From NCBI GenBank assembly GCA_001447805.1, contig CP013099.1, forward strand, positions 62,001 through 126,000: a stretch of DNA of 64,000 bases, given 5' to 3'. The translations under genes and the position numbers were made by a program. The stretch is from Candidatus Tenderia electrophaga (GTDB lineage: Bacteria > Pseudomonadota > Gammaproteobacteria > Tenderiales > Tenderiaceae). Position 1 is the stretch's first letter; each line of letters starts with the position of its first letter. Under the pieces are notes generated by a model that did not search any database, was not told the DNA's origin, and saw only the letters and a list, made by a program, of their open reading frames with translations. Shown one piece after another: positions 33,067 through 42,106 of the stretch.

Positions 33067-35706
33067 ATGTCCGTCGAGGTTTCGACAGTGAATGCTGCGC
33101 GGCCATCCTATGTGAGCGGGGTGGCCGCGCTTTATTTTTTTTCCGGGGGCATCGGGCTGGCGTACCAAGTGCTGTGGGCGCGCATGCTGTCGCTGCAGTT
33201 CGGGGTCAGTATCTTCGGCGTGGTGGTGACCGCCGCCGCCTTTATGCTGGGCCTGGGGATGGGGGCCCTGCTGGGCGGCCACATCGGTCGAGGACGCCGA
33301 CATCCGCTGCGCCTGTTCGCCTTGATCGAAATCTTGATCGCTGTGTATGCCCTGCTGTTACCCATGGTGCTGCGTGGTGTCGACGACGTTGTAATGTGGC
33401 TGGCGTCCGACAGCCTCGGGTTCTGGTACGCCCTGCAACTGAGCGCGGCATTGCTGCTGATCACCTTGCCCGCCACCCTCATGGGTGTGGGGTTTCCCCT
33501 GATATTAAAGGCCGTGCAGCATACGCCGCTGAGTCTGGCGCGACTTTACGGATTGAACACTTGCGGCGCGGCCGTGGGTGCCTTGCTGCCCCTGGTGTTG
33601 TTGCCGGCGCTGGGATGGGTCGCTGGGGTCTGGCTGGTGGCGACAGCGGGGATGGTGGTGGCGGTGGCCGCCTGGGCGCTGTCACGGCAAGCGCAGACTG
33701 AGACCGTCATCACTACAGAGCCCGTTTCGTGGCGTTCGGTGCCGCCCTTTACCTTGCTCGCCTATGCCGGCGTCGGCGCCGCGGCGCTGATGCTGGAGGT
33801 GGGTTGGACACGCCTGTTTGGCATGCTGCTGCTGCGCACCGAATACGTGATGGCGGTGATCCTGGCGGTATTTCTTTTGGGGATCGGGCTGGGCAGCCTG
33901 GTGGCTCGGCGTCTTAACGGACGTATCTGGTTTGATGTCTTGCCCGTTGCCGCAGCGCTGTTCGCGCTGCTAAGCCTGTGGGCCATTCCGGCACTGGCGG
34001 GCTGGGCCGAGCGCAGCGACTTCGACTCGTTAGCGGCGGCCATGTGGGCCCAGGGCCTGGCGATCGCCCTGCTGACCCTGCCGGTGACCTTGTTGCTGGG
34101 GGCCTGGCTGCCCCTGTTGAGCGCGCGTTTTGGGCGGAACAAGGCCCTCGGCGCCATGCTCTACGGCGCCAATTCCATCGGCGCCGCGGCGGGCGCCCTG
34201 TTGGCGGGGTTTGTCTTGGTGCCCTGGCTCGGCACGACGGGGGCGGTGGTGGCGGCTGCGCTACTGTTGTTTTTCGCCGGCATGGCCTGGGCGGCGCGGC
34301 ACAGCTGGCTGGCCTTGCCGCTGCTGCTGGGGCTGGCGTGGCCGGTATGGCACCTGCCGGCGGTGAATCAGCTATTGCCCCATACGCAGGGCGGCAGTCG
34401 CGATTTGTTCGTGCATGAAGACGCCCTGAGTATTACCCATGTGATTGAACGAGCTGACGGTCAGCGACTCTTGCTGGCCGATCTGCAACGCATGGACGCC
34501 TCCTCCGATCCGCTGGCGGTGGTGTCGCAACAAAATCAGGTGCGTCTGGCCCTGTTACTGCACCCCGACCCGAAGCAGGTATTGTTCCTTGGTCTGGGCA
34601 CCGGTATTTCGGCCGCGGCATCGTTGCCCTATCCGGGCTTGGAGCGCACCGCCGTGGAATTATCCCAGGGTGCCATCGCCGCGGCACGGCACTGGTTTGC
34701 TCCCGTCAACGATAATATCAGCGACAACATGAACATCGTGCGTGACGATGCCCGCCGTTTTCTGCAGACCGCCCCCGACAGCTACGATGTGATTATCGGT
34801 GATCTGTTCCATCCCGATCTGGTCGGGCGCAGCGCCTTGCTTTCGCTGCAGCAGTTCAAACGCGCGCGTTTGCGACTGAAGCCGGGCGGTGTGTTTGTCC
34901 AGTGGCTGGCCCTGAACCAGTTCGATGCCGACTCGCTGCAGGTGGTGTTGCGCACCTTTCAGCGGGTATTTCCCCGGGCGGTGCTGTTTGTCGACGGCTT
35001 TCGTCTGGCCCTGGTGGGCGGGCAGGATTGGCGGCTTTCGGCCCGCCTCGTGCAGCATAATCTGGCACGGCTGGCGCCCGCGGCGCGTAGTGAGGCGACC
35101 GGCGGCGAAGGGGTATGGAGTTGGCTGGGGCGTTATTGGGGTCCCATCCGTCCCAGCGAGGGCGCGCTGCAGAGCGAGTGGGCGCCAGTGATTGAATATC
35201 ATCTGCCGCGTGCCCGTTATCGTGGCGAGATGGATGTGGTGGCATTGGTGGAGTGGCTACTGCGGCAACGCCCTCATCTCGCCGAGGCGGGCCAGGCCTT
35301 GCGCATCGCTGATGATGAAGTGGATGCATTCGAGCGCGGTTACGCCGCTACAGAGCTGGCCTTACGCGCCTGGGTGGCGGAATTGAAAGGTGATGTGCGC
35401 CAGGCCCAACGTCTGTTGCGGCTGGCCTACCAGGCCAATCCCCGCGACCGCTGGGTGAGCGGCGCTCTGGCCGATCGCATGTACGCCGGCTTGCAGGCCA
35501 TGAGCTCGCAGGCAGCGGACCGGCGGCGGGCGCTGGAGGCGATCTTGTTCGTGCGCCCTGATCATGCCGATGCCCTGCGTGAACTGTGGCGCCTGGAACG
35601 GGTCCAAGGCAATATGGAGCGTGCTGCGGAGTATCGTCATATGTTGCGGCGTTACAGCCCTCTGGATGCGGCCTTGGAACAAATTTCGGAGTCCGATCGC
35701 GGATGA
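33067..35706 (+). CDS. Fused MFS-type membrane / spermidine-synthase-like protein
   Basis: 879 residues. About 12-14 helices (1-430), then a Rossmann methyltransferase-like spermidine synthase domain (L-G-L-G-T-G-I-S-A-A, V-E-L-S, D-A-R-R-F-L, I-I-G-D-L-F) and a helical, TPR-like C-terminal 180 residues. Proteins of this layout are widespread but mostly unstudied; aminopropyl transfer is not proven. It sits between oxidase-associated genes and ccoG. I chose ATG 33067 over an upstream TTG. Confidence 0.85.
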   Translation: MSVEVSTVNAARPSYVSGVAALYFFSGGIGLAYQVLWARMLSLQFGVSIFGVVVTAAAFMLGLGMGALLGGHIGRGRRHPLRLFALIEILIAVYALLLPMVLRGVDDVVMWLASDSLGFWYALQLSAALLLITLPATLMGVGFPLILKAVQHTPLSLARLYGLNTCGAAVGALLPLVLLPALGWVAGVWLVATAGMVVAVAAWALSRQAQTETVITTEPVSWRSVPPFTLLAYAGVGAAALMLEVGWTRLFGMLLLRTEYVMAVILAVFLLGIGLGSLVARRLNGRIWFDVLPVAAALFALLSLWAIPALAGWAERSDFDSLAAAMWAQGLAIALLTLPVTLLLGAWLPLLSARFGRNKALGAMLYGANSIGAAAGALLAGFVLVPWLGTTGAVVAAALLLFFAGMAWAARHSWLALPLLLGLAWPVWHLPAVNQLLPHTQGGSRDLFVHEDALSITHVIERADGQRLLLADLQRMDASSDPLAVVSQQNQVRLALLLHPDPKQVLFLGLGTGISAAASLPYPGLERTAVELSQGAIAAARHWFAPVNDNISDNMNIVRDDARRFLQTAPDSYDVIIGDLFHPDLVGRSALLSLQQFKRARLRLKPGGVFVQWLALNQFDADSLQVVLRTFQRVFPRAVLFVDGFRLALVGGQDWRLSARLVQHNLARLAPAARSEATGGEGVWSWLGRYWGPIRPSEGALQSEWAPVIEYHLPRARYRGEMDVVALVEWLLRQRPHLAEAGQALRIADDEVDAFERGYAATELALRAWVAELKGDVRQAQRLLRLAYQANPRDRWVSGALADRMYAGLQAMSSQAADRRRALEAILFVRPDHADALRELWRLERVQGNMERAAEYRHMLRRYSPLDAALEQISESDRG

Positions 35707-35738
35707 AATATGCCCCCCTTTTATGGTAAATTATAATA

Positions 35739-37055
35739 ATGAGCGGCAATAAAACCTTAGGCAAGATACCGGTGGTCATCGAAGCGCGCCGGCCCAGTTA
35801 TAAACTGCACTGGCAACGCCGTGCCTTCCAGCTGTCCGTGCTGGCCTTGTTGGTGATTATCCCCGTCAGCGGTCTGTTTCGCATTGACCCGATGCAAGGC
35901 GCGTTTGCGATGCTGGGCCGCCAGATCTGGTTTTCCGACTTCGGTATGGTGTTCGGTTTCTGGATGGTGGTGGCCTGCCTGTTGGCCATGCTCTATTCGA
36001 TGATGGGCACGGTCTTTTGCGGTTGGGCCTGTCCCCAGAACACCCTCTCGGAATTGGCCAACATGGCGACCCAGAAACTGCTCGGCCGGCGTGCCGAGGT
36101 CAGCCTGGATGGCACCCCCATGAAGCTCTCCAGCGCCAAGAACAGGCCGCTTAACTGGACCGTGCTGGTGCTACTCTGTGCTGCGGTGTCCGGGGCGGTG
36201 GCCTTGATCCCGCTGTTTTATTTCTACGAGCCGGCGCTTGTCTGGAAATTCATTACCTTTCAACACGACCCGGGTCTGGCGCCGTCGCTGCATTGGATTT
36301 ACACCGTGTTCTTTTTGGTGATCTTGGTGGACATCACCATGATTCGCCATTTCATGTGCCGCTTCATGTGCATCTACAAGGTCTGGCAACACACCTTCAA
36401 GACCCGCCAGACCTTGCATGTGGCCTATGACGACAGCCGCGCCGACGAGTGCACCAAGTGCAACTATTGCGTCAGCTCCTGCTTTCTCGGTATCGACCCG
36501 CGCCGCACCGATGTCTATGACACCTGCATCAATTGCGGCGAATGCATCACCGCCTGCGACAATCTTCAGGTGCGCAAACAGAGCGACCGCGAGGGCCTGT
36601 TGAAATTCGCCATGGGCGAGCGTCAGGGACAGAACTTCGATCGTTTCAAGACCAATGTCAGTGACCTGTTTTCGCGGGTCTCGTGGGCCTTTCCTCTCTT
36701 TCTGATCGGGGTGTTGTTGGTGGCCTGGGGGGCTTGGAGTTATGATCGTTACCATCTCACGGTGTACCGCGCCGAAACCTTGCAAGGGGCGCAGATTTCG
36801 GACTATCGCATCTCGGTGGCCAATAAGTTCTACCAGCCGACCCGGCTCTATGTCGCGGTGGAAGGCCTGCCGGACAGTGCCTATAGCTTGGCAAGCGACA
36901 AGGTGGATTTCATTACCGCGGGACGCCTCGATGTCGGTCTGCACATCAGTCCCGACCTGGCCAAGGGGCTGTATCCGGTGACGGTCCGGGTTCAGTCGGA
37001 AGACGGTTGGGAAGAAAGCTTCCGCATCCAACATTTCTCAGGAGGTGGCGTATGA
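35739..37055 (+). CDS. ccoG: Cytochrome cbb3 oxidase accessory protein CcoG
   Basis: 438 residues of the FixG/RdxA family: four to five helices, ferredoxin-type clusters (C-T-K-C-N-Y-C-V-S-S-C near residue 240 and C-I-N-C-G-E-C-I-T-A-C further on), the F-C-G-W-A-C-P motif near residue 93 and a C-terminal Ig-like domain. CcoG is a cupric reductase needed for copper supply to cbb3 oxidases. Its presence supports the assignment of the cluster. The stop overlaps the next start (ATGA). Confidence 0.95.
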   Translation: MSGNKTLGKIPVVIEARRPSYKLHWQRRAFQLSVLALLVIIPVSGLFRIDPMQGAFAMLGRQIWFSDFGMVFGFWMVVACLLAMLYSMMGTVFCGWACPQNTLSELANMATQKLLGRRAEVSLDGTPMKLSSAKNRPLNWTVLVLLCAAVSGAVALIPLFYFYEPALVWKFITFQHDPGLAPSLHWIYTVFFLVILVDITMIRHFMCRFMCIYKVWQHTFKTRQTLHVAYDDSRADECTKCNYCVSSCFLGIDPRRTDVYDTCINCGECITACDNLQVRKQSDREGLLKFAMGERQGQNFDRFKTNVSDLFSRVSWAFPLFLIGVLLVAWGAWSYDRYHLTVYRAETLQGAQISDYRISVANKFYQPTRLYVAVEGLPDSAYSLASDKVDFITAGRLDVGLHISPDLAKGLYPVTVRVQSEDGWEESFRIQHFSGGGV

Positions 37056-37486
37056 GTGAGCAAAAGCATCAACCCTTGCCCAAGGAGGAGTTGACCTCGA
37101 TTGAGAGCAAGTGGGGCAAACAGCCCGACGATCACTTTGGCTATGCCAGCGACGAGGAGCGTCGCGCCAAACGAGGTATGGAGGATTGGGAGATGGTCGA
37201 ATCCATTCCCGAGTCGCAAAAAGGCATTCCCAAATGGTTTCTCGGTGTGGTGATCGTGGTGCTATTGGTGGCCATCGGACTCAGCTTCCCCTTTTGGGGC
37301 GACCGTCCCGGTTATGAACGTGAATGGGTCAACTGGGGCTTCGGGCTCGCTCTGATCTACATCGCCGTGGCCGCGACCTTTGTCTATTTCATGGTGAATC
37401 TGTACGGTTCCAAGTACGGCGGCCGCCTCGACCTGGATAACAGCGAAACAGAACGACAAGGGGCGGACAAACACAAGCATGACTAG
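37052..37486 (+). CDS. P-x-W-G-x-R-P motif membrane protein 2 (oxidase-associated)
   Basis: 144 residues: hydrophilic start of about 58 residues, K-G-I-P-K-W-F leading into a helix (about 62-80), the motif F-P-F-W-G-D-R-P-G-Y-E, a second helix (about 96-117) and a charged tail. It shares the helix and motif with the 207-residue protein at 28699 but lacks its loop. It resembles the N-terminal part of CcoP in layout and lies just before a cytochrome c lipoprotein. GGAGG is seven bases before the ATG. Confidence 0.65.
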   Translation: MSEQKHQPLPKEELTSIESKWGKQPDDHFGYASDEERRAKRGMEDWEMVESIPESQKGIPKWFLGVVIVVLLVAIGLSFPFWGDRPGYEREWVNWGFGLALIYIAVAATFVYFMVNLYGSKYGGRLDLDNSETERQGADKHKHD

Positions 37487-37772
37487 GTGGTTCGTCCTGC
37501 CGTTGCTGCCGCTGTTACTCATCGCCTGTGAATTGCCGCAGCAGAGCTCCCACACCGTATTGCCGGCATCCGATTCAAAGGGCGCGCAGCTGATGAAAAA
37601 GTACTGCTCCGATTGTCACGCGCCGCCCAGTCCGGCGGCACATACCGCCAAGGAGTGGCCCAACGTGATTTATCGTATGCAGGAGCGACGTCGCATGAAG
37701 GCCTACACCCTGATAGATGAAAACGAAGAGCGTCTGTTGCTCGATTATCTCAAGGAATTTGCCAAGAGCTAA
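37479..37772 (+). CDS. Monoheme cytochrome c lipoprotein
   Basis: 97 residues with a lipobox (L-I-A-C, Cys17) and one heme site C43-S-D-C46-H47. The axial sixth ligand is unclear; Met66 or Met72 are candidates. It overlaps the preceding gene by eight bases, giving an anchor-plus-heme pair that could act as a split CcoP (inference). Confidence 0.85.
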   Translation: MTRWFVLPLLPLLLIACELPQQSSHTVLPASDSKGAQLMKKYCSDCHAPPSPAAHTAKEWPNVIYRMQERRRMKAYTLIDENEERLLLDYLKEFAKS

Positions 37773-37775
37773 GCC

Positions 37776-38168
37776 ATGCGTAGTTTGATCGTCGTATTGA
37801 TTATGTTGCTGCTGAGCGCTTGCAGCGAACCCGATCCGCGTTTTTTGATGGTGCCGCAGCAATGGAACGATACCGTAGTCCAGATAGAAAGCCGGCCGAC
37901 ACCGATACGTCCCGGCATGAACGAATTCCTGATTATGGCCACCACCGAGCGCGGCAGGCCCGTGCCGGACCTAGTGGTGTCGCTGCGCGCCGCGACCGAT
38001 GATGAATGGCAGCAGGCGATACAGGACGGTCACAGCGGCGTTTATCGCCGCGCGCTGCGCGTACCGCCGGGTGCGCCAAGCGTGCTCGTGCAGCTGCGCA
38101 AGACGCATTCGGATGAAGAGGCGGTATTGGAATTCCCCATTGTATATGCGGACGAGCTTAAGTCTTAA
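37776..38168 (+). CDS. Small lipoprotein, YtkA/FixH-like fold possible
   Basis: 130 residues with lipobox L-L-S-A-C (Cys16) and a beta-rich domain including R-P-G-M-N-E-F-L-I and G-V-Y-R-R-A-L. This arrangement recalls YtkA/FixH-type domains found beside CcoG in cbb3 gene sets, but the match is weak. Start three bases after the cytochrome stop. Its last bases overlap the end of the opposite-strand gene. Confidence 0.55.
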   Translation: MRSLIVVLIMLLLSACSEPDPRFLMVPQQWNDTVVQIESRPTPIRPGMNEFLIMATTERGRPVPDLVVSLRAATDDEWQQAIQDGHSGVYRRALRVPPGAPSVLVQLRKTHSDEEAVLEFPIVYADELKS

Positions 38169-38667
38169 GGCGTTTGCTCAAACGGCCGCTTTGTTCCCAG
38201 CGGCGCAGTAGTAATATCTTGGCGCCGCCGCGCTGCTCCTGGCACAAAGGACAGGTCAGATAGCTGAGATATAATTCTTTCGGCATGCGTCCGGCATCAA
38301 GCAGTTTCGCCTGCATTTCCCGTACGCTGTTTTTGATGGTGCCGATGTCTCCTTGGTGCAGTTTGCCGCGCAGTTGAAACGGGTAGGGCAGTCGCTTAAC
38401 GTGGCGTGACGGTGAATCGGCCGAGCTCAGCGGAGCAAGAATCCGGCCGCGCAACCAACCGGTCCGGGTGAGGTAGAAATCGGGCCAGCGCGGTTCCAAT
38501 TCCAGCTGGCTGACCAGATGGCGCGCCCGACCCAGATAGACCTCGTATCCCATGGGCATGTGCAAAAAGCTGGGAATGGGCAACTCCAGCATCGCCGCGC
38601 CGCCCAAGTCGACATCCTCATTGTCCCAGTCAGGGAAATGTTCGGGGCAGCCGCACTCCAGGGTCAT
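38158..38667 (-). CDS. Unknown soluble protein with two Cys pairs
   Basis: 169 residues, no helix. It starts M-T-L-E-C-G-C-P-E-H and has C-P-L-C near residue 138, a possible zinc or iron site. Its ATG overlaps the stop of the half-CcoN gene (ATGA), so the two are translationally coupled. No family recognised. Confidence 0.65.
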   Translation of the reverse strand: MTLECGCPEHFPDWDNEDVDLGGAAMLELPIPSFLHMPMGYEVYLGRARHLVSQLELEPRWPDFYLTRTGWLRGRILAPLSSADSPSRHVKRLPYPFQLRGKLHQGDIGTIKNSVREMQAKLLDAGRMPKELYLSYLTCPLCQEQRGGAKILLLRRWEQSGRLSKRLKT

Positions 38668-39182
38668 GCGTCGTCGTTATGTCGGGCTTTGTAAATCGTC
38701 ATGGCGCTGTTGGTGAGAAACAGCCATAAGCCGATGCCCATGATGGTGGCGGAAACGGCGCCGATGGGGATATAGATATCATGGACCTCTTTCACCGATT
38801 CGGCACCGTATTCAAGCAGCAGGATTCCTTCCCATACACCAAATAAAATCAGGCTGCCGTAGAAACAGATTACCCCCATCAGGGTCATCCAAAATGAGAC
38901 GTCTTCCAGCTTACGCGACCAGATCTGGCTACCGGTGAAGCGCGGTAACAGATAGTAGGTGACCGCCATGGCCAGCATCATCACGCCGCCGATGAGATTG
39001 ACATGGGCGTGGGCCAGTGGGTCAATCATGTGCCCCGGTCCGCCGTAGGGGCTGCCGATGCTGTCCAGCCAGGCGCGCACGGGGGGTAGCATCTGCAGGA
39101 CTCCCTGGATACTTCCGATGAAGAAAAAGGTGACTGAGGCGGCGAGAAATTTGGTCAGGTGTCTGTGTTGTCTATCCGGCAT
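38664..39182 (-). CDS. Half-length CcoN-like membrane protein B
   Basis: 172 residues, four helices. L-A-H58-A-H60-V-N-L-I-G-G-V-M-M, then T-Y-Y-L-L-P-R-F and an S-F-W segment, follow the same CcoN stretch as the protein at 23798-24322, though the third-helix W-H-F-W becomes V-S-F-W. The two half-CcoN genes flank the oxidase cluster. Small C-family subunit I homologues exist in databases under oxidase names; their function is unknown. Confidence 0.75.
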   Translation of the reverse strand: MPDRQHRHLTKFLAASVTFFFIGSIQGVLQMLPPVRAWLDSIGSPYGGPGHMIDPLAHAHVNLIGGVMMLAMAVTYYLLPRFTGSQIWSRKLEDVSFWMTLMGVICFYGSLILFGVWEGILLLEYGAESVKEVHDIYIPIGAVSATIMGIGLWLFLTNSAMTIYKARHNDDA

Positions 39183-39257
39183 GCGTAAGTCCTACCCGTA
39201 CTGTCTGGTAAAACATAGACAGTCGTAATTCGAATTAATTCGGGAGATTCTACAATA

Positions 39258-39284
39258 AAAAAGCCCGGCAGGCCCGGGCTTTTT
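39258..39284 (-). terminator. Bidirectional-looking terminator
   Basis: AAAAAGCCCGG and CCGGGCTTTTT form an 11-base stem with a 5-base loop, with A- and T-runs on both sides. It separates the 41-residue microprotein gene from the half-CcoN gene. Confidence 0.88.
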
Positions 39285-39305
39285 CGCATCCAGATGAGTT
39301 GTTGC

Positions 39306-39431
39306 TTAGTCTGGTTGCTTCTTGTGTTCGATGTTCTTAAGCGCAGTCCCCGCCATCACGGCGGACAACACTACGGTCAGCCCAAAGAAGATTGTCAGTG
39401 GAACCAACATGCCGATGCTAAATATTGCCAT
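39306..39431 (-). CDS. 41-residue single-helix microprotein
   Basis: From the ATG at 39431, preceded by GGGAGGG, a 41-codon frame encodes M-A-I-F-S-I-G-M-L-V-P-L-T-I-F-F and a helix ending in a basic tail (N-I-E-H-K-K-Q-P-D). The longer frame upstream is less likely because that start has no ribosome site. Fourth microprotein around the oxidase cluster, with its own terminator. Confidence 0.7.
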   Translation of the reverse strand: MAIFSIGMLVPLTIFFGLTVVLSAVMAGTALKNIEHKKQPD

Positions 39432-39529
39432 TATTCCCTCCCGAATGAATGTTGTATAAAAATGCTTGACGCTATTAAATATCTGTCGCTCGAGTCTAGA
39501 ACAATTCGCCAGGCGGTGCAAGCCCAGGC

Positions 39530-41239
39530 TCAATGCTCCCTAAGCCGTGCCGCGCCGCCGCCGCGCGGATCGCTGGCCGCCGCTACCCGGCCGGCCTGTA
39601 CGTGCCACAGGATGGACTGCATGTCGCCGTAGCGGCGCGTCATGGGTTTCAGCTCATGGCCCAGGCGTTCGAGTTGTGCCTGTTGTCCAGCGCTGATGGC
39701 GCCCGGCTCGAATTGAATGGCGTCGGGCAGATATTGATGATGGAAGCGGGGCCGGCTGACCCAGTCCAAGGGCGGCCTGCCGGCGGCGAATTCCAGCGCG
39801 CCCAGTAGCACCATGGTGATGATGCGACTGCCGCCGGGGGTGCCGAGAATCGCCACCCGGTCTTCGGTTTCCAGAAAGGTGGGGCTCATGCTCGACAGGG
39901 GGCGTTTGCCGGGGGCGATGGCATTGGCCTCGGCGCCCACCAGGCCGTAGGCGTTGGGCACCGTGGGTTTGGCGGAAAAATCATCCATTTCGTTGTTCAG
40001 CAACACCCCGGTGCCGGGCGGGATAAACACCGCACCGAAGGGATAATTGATGCTCAGGGTGGCGGCGACGCGGTTGCCGTCTTGGTCGAGAATAGAAAAG
40101 TGGGTGGTGTCCTGGCCGGGGGTGTTGTGATCGATCCCCGGCAGCAGACGGCTGGGGGTGGCGCGATCCAGGCGGATGCTGTTGCGCAGTCCGGCGGCAT
40201 ACAGGGGATGGGTCAGCATGGCCACCGGCACCTCGACGAAATCGCTGTCGCCCAGGTATTCGGCACGGTCGCGATAGGCGCGCCGCATGGCCTCGACAAT
40301 GGTATGGATGCGCGTCGTCTCATCCATCTGGTCCAGCTCGAAGCCAGCCAGGATATTGAGCATGGTCACCAAGGCGATGCCGCCGGAGGAGGGCGGCGCG
40401 GCGGAGCTGATGCGCATGCCGCGATAGTCGCCGCGGATGGGCGCCCGTTCCACGACCTGGTATTGCCGCAGGTCCTCCAGGGTCCAGATGCCGCCGCCCC
40501 GGCGCACGCCGTCGACCAATCTTTGCGCGAGCTTCCCGGCGTAGAAACCGTCACGGCCGTGTTCGGCGATGGCCGTCAGTGTCTCGGCCAGTTCCGGCTG
40601 TTTGATGACGTGTCCCGGCGGCGGCAGCTCATTGTCGTGCAGAAAGATGCGCGCCGTCTCGGCGTCGTCTTGCAGGTGTTTGAGGCGGAAGCGGGCCAAT
40701 ACGCGATAATGCTCGTCTACGGCGAAGCCCTCGCGGGCGGCACGGATGGCCGGGGCCAGACTTTGCTTGAGCGGCAGGCGGCCATATTTATCAGCGATAT
40801 GCACCAGGGCCGCCGGCTCACCGGGAATGCCCGCCGCCAACGGGCCGTTCATGGACAGGCCGGGCACGACCTCGCCTGCGGCGTCCAGATACATATCCCG
40901 ATGGGCCGCCAGCGGTGCGCGCTCACGGCCGTCCACCATGGTTTCGAAACCGTCCGCGGCGCGATGCAGCAGCCAGAAGCCGCCGCCGCCCAAGCCGGAG
41001 CCGGTGGGCTCCACCACCGCCAGGGTGGCGCTCACGGCCACGGCGGCGTCGAAGGCGTTGCCGCCGGCGGCGAGGATCTCGTGGCCGGCAGCGGTGGCCA
41101 AGGGATGGGCGCTGGCCACGGCGGCGGCGGGTGGTGTTTGCGCCTGGGCGCCGCCCATAAACGACAACAGCAGGGTCAGAAGCCCCGCTGTCAGATGTTG
41201 CCGCGAAAAATCGCCGGCGTATGAGAAGCTGATCCTCAT
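39530..41239 (-). CDS. ggt: Gamma-glutamyltransferase
   Basis: Periplasmic Ntn-hydrolase that cleaves glutathione and transfers gamma-glutamyl groups. Start at ATG 41239 gives a signal peptide (L-T-A-G-L-L-T-L-L-L-S-F). The autoprocessing Thr lies in D-T-T-H-F-S-I-L-D at about residue 380, with S-M-S-P-T and G-T-P-G-G-S-R downstream. 569 residues, full length. It begins 12 bases after the ferredoxin stop. Confidence 0.95.
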   Translation of the reverse strand: MRISFSYAGDFSRQHLTAGLLTLLLSFMGGAQAQTPPAAAVASAHPLATAAGHEILAAGGNAFDAAVAVSATLAVVEPTGSGLGGGGFWLLHRAADGFETMVDGRERAPLAAHRDMYLDAAGEVVPGLSMNGPLAAGIPGEPAALVHIADKYGRLPLKQSLAPAIRAAREGFAVDEHYRVLARFRLKHLQDDAETARIFLHDNELPPPGHVIKQPELAETLTAIAEHGRDGFYAGKLAQRLVDGVRRGGGIWTLEDLRQYQVVERAPIRGDYRGMRISSAAPPSSGGIALVTMLNILAGFELDQMDETTRIHTIVEAMRRAYRDRAEYLGDSDFVEVPVAMLTHPLYAAGLRNSIRLDRATPSRLLPGIDHNTPGQDTTHFSILDQDGNRVAATLSINYPFGAVFIPPGTGVLLNNEMDDFSAKPTVPNAYGLVGAEANAIAPGKRPLSSMSPTFLETEDRVAILGTPGGSRIITMVLLGALEFAAGRPPLDWVSRPRFHHQYLPDAIQFEPGAISAGQQAQLERLGHELKPMTRRYGDMQSILWHVQAGRVAAASDPRGGGAARLREH

Positions 41240-41250
41240 GGCTACGGCAC

Positions 41251-41508
<258 letters not shown>

Positions 41509-41564
41509 CTACCTTCTTCTCTAAAACTACGGTTAGCGATATGTTCAGCCGGTTTAATGTCGAC

Positions 41565-42050
41565 CTATTTTATCGCAAGTTTGTTCCTGAGTGCCCGAAA
41601 AACCGCCTCATGGACAAAACCGCTGACATCGCCGCCCAGCCGGCCCACTTCTTTCACTAAACTGGAAGAAATGTAGGTGTATTGCTCGGCCGGCATCAAA
41701 AACAGCGTCTCGATCTGCGGCGCCAGCTTACGGTTCATGCCGGTGAGCTGGAATTCGTACTCGAAATCGGATACCGCGCGCAGGCCGCGCAGGATGACAT
41801 CGGCCCGTTTCTGGCGGGCGAAATCCACCAGCAGGGTGTCGAAACCGCATATCTCCACCTTGTCCATATCCGCCAGCACCTGCTCGGCCAGGGCGATGCG
41901 CTCCTGCAATTCAAACGCCGGTTGCTTGCCGCTGTGCGCGGCGATCGCCACGATGACCTTGTCGAACAGCCGGCTGGCACGCTGGATCAGGTCGGTGTGT
42001 CCGTTGGTGATCGGGTCAAAGGTGCCCGGATAGATGGCGGTTTGAGTCAT
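41565..42050 (-). CDS. coaD: Phosphopantetheine adenylyltransferase
   Basis: Penultimate step of coenzyme A synthesis. [10 protein letters not shown] at the N terminus is the nucleotidyltransferase motif, and [10 protein letters not shown] appears near residue 130. 161 residues, full length. Confidence 0.98.
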   Translation of the reverse strand: MTQTAIYPGTFDPITNGHTDLIQRASRLFDKVIVAIAAHSGKQPAFELQERIALAEQVLADMDKVEICGFDTLLVDFARQKRADVILRGLRAVSDFEYEFQLTGMNRKLAPQIETLFLMPAEQYTYISSSLVKEVGRLGGDVSGFVHEAVFRALRNKLAIK

Positions 42051-42106
42051 GGCTGTGCTCCCCGGTTTACGGTGCCCGACCAGTAGGCCTAAAGGCTTGA
42101 ATCATA

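Noticed and set aside
35732-35737. TATAAT just before ccoG
   Set aside because: It would start transcription inside the coding region and has no matching -35 box.
37776-38168. Naming the lipoprotein ccoH
   Set aside because: CcoH/FixH is a membrane protein with one helix rather than a lipoprotein, and the match is too weak.
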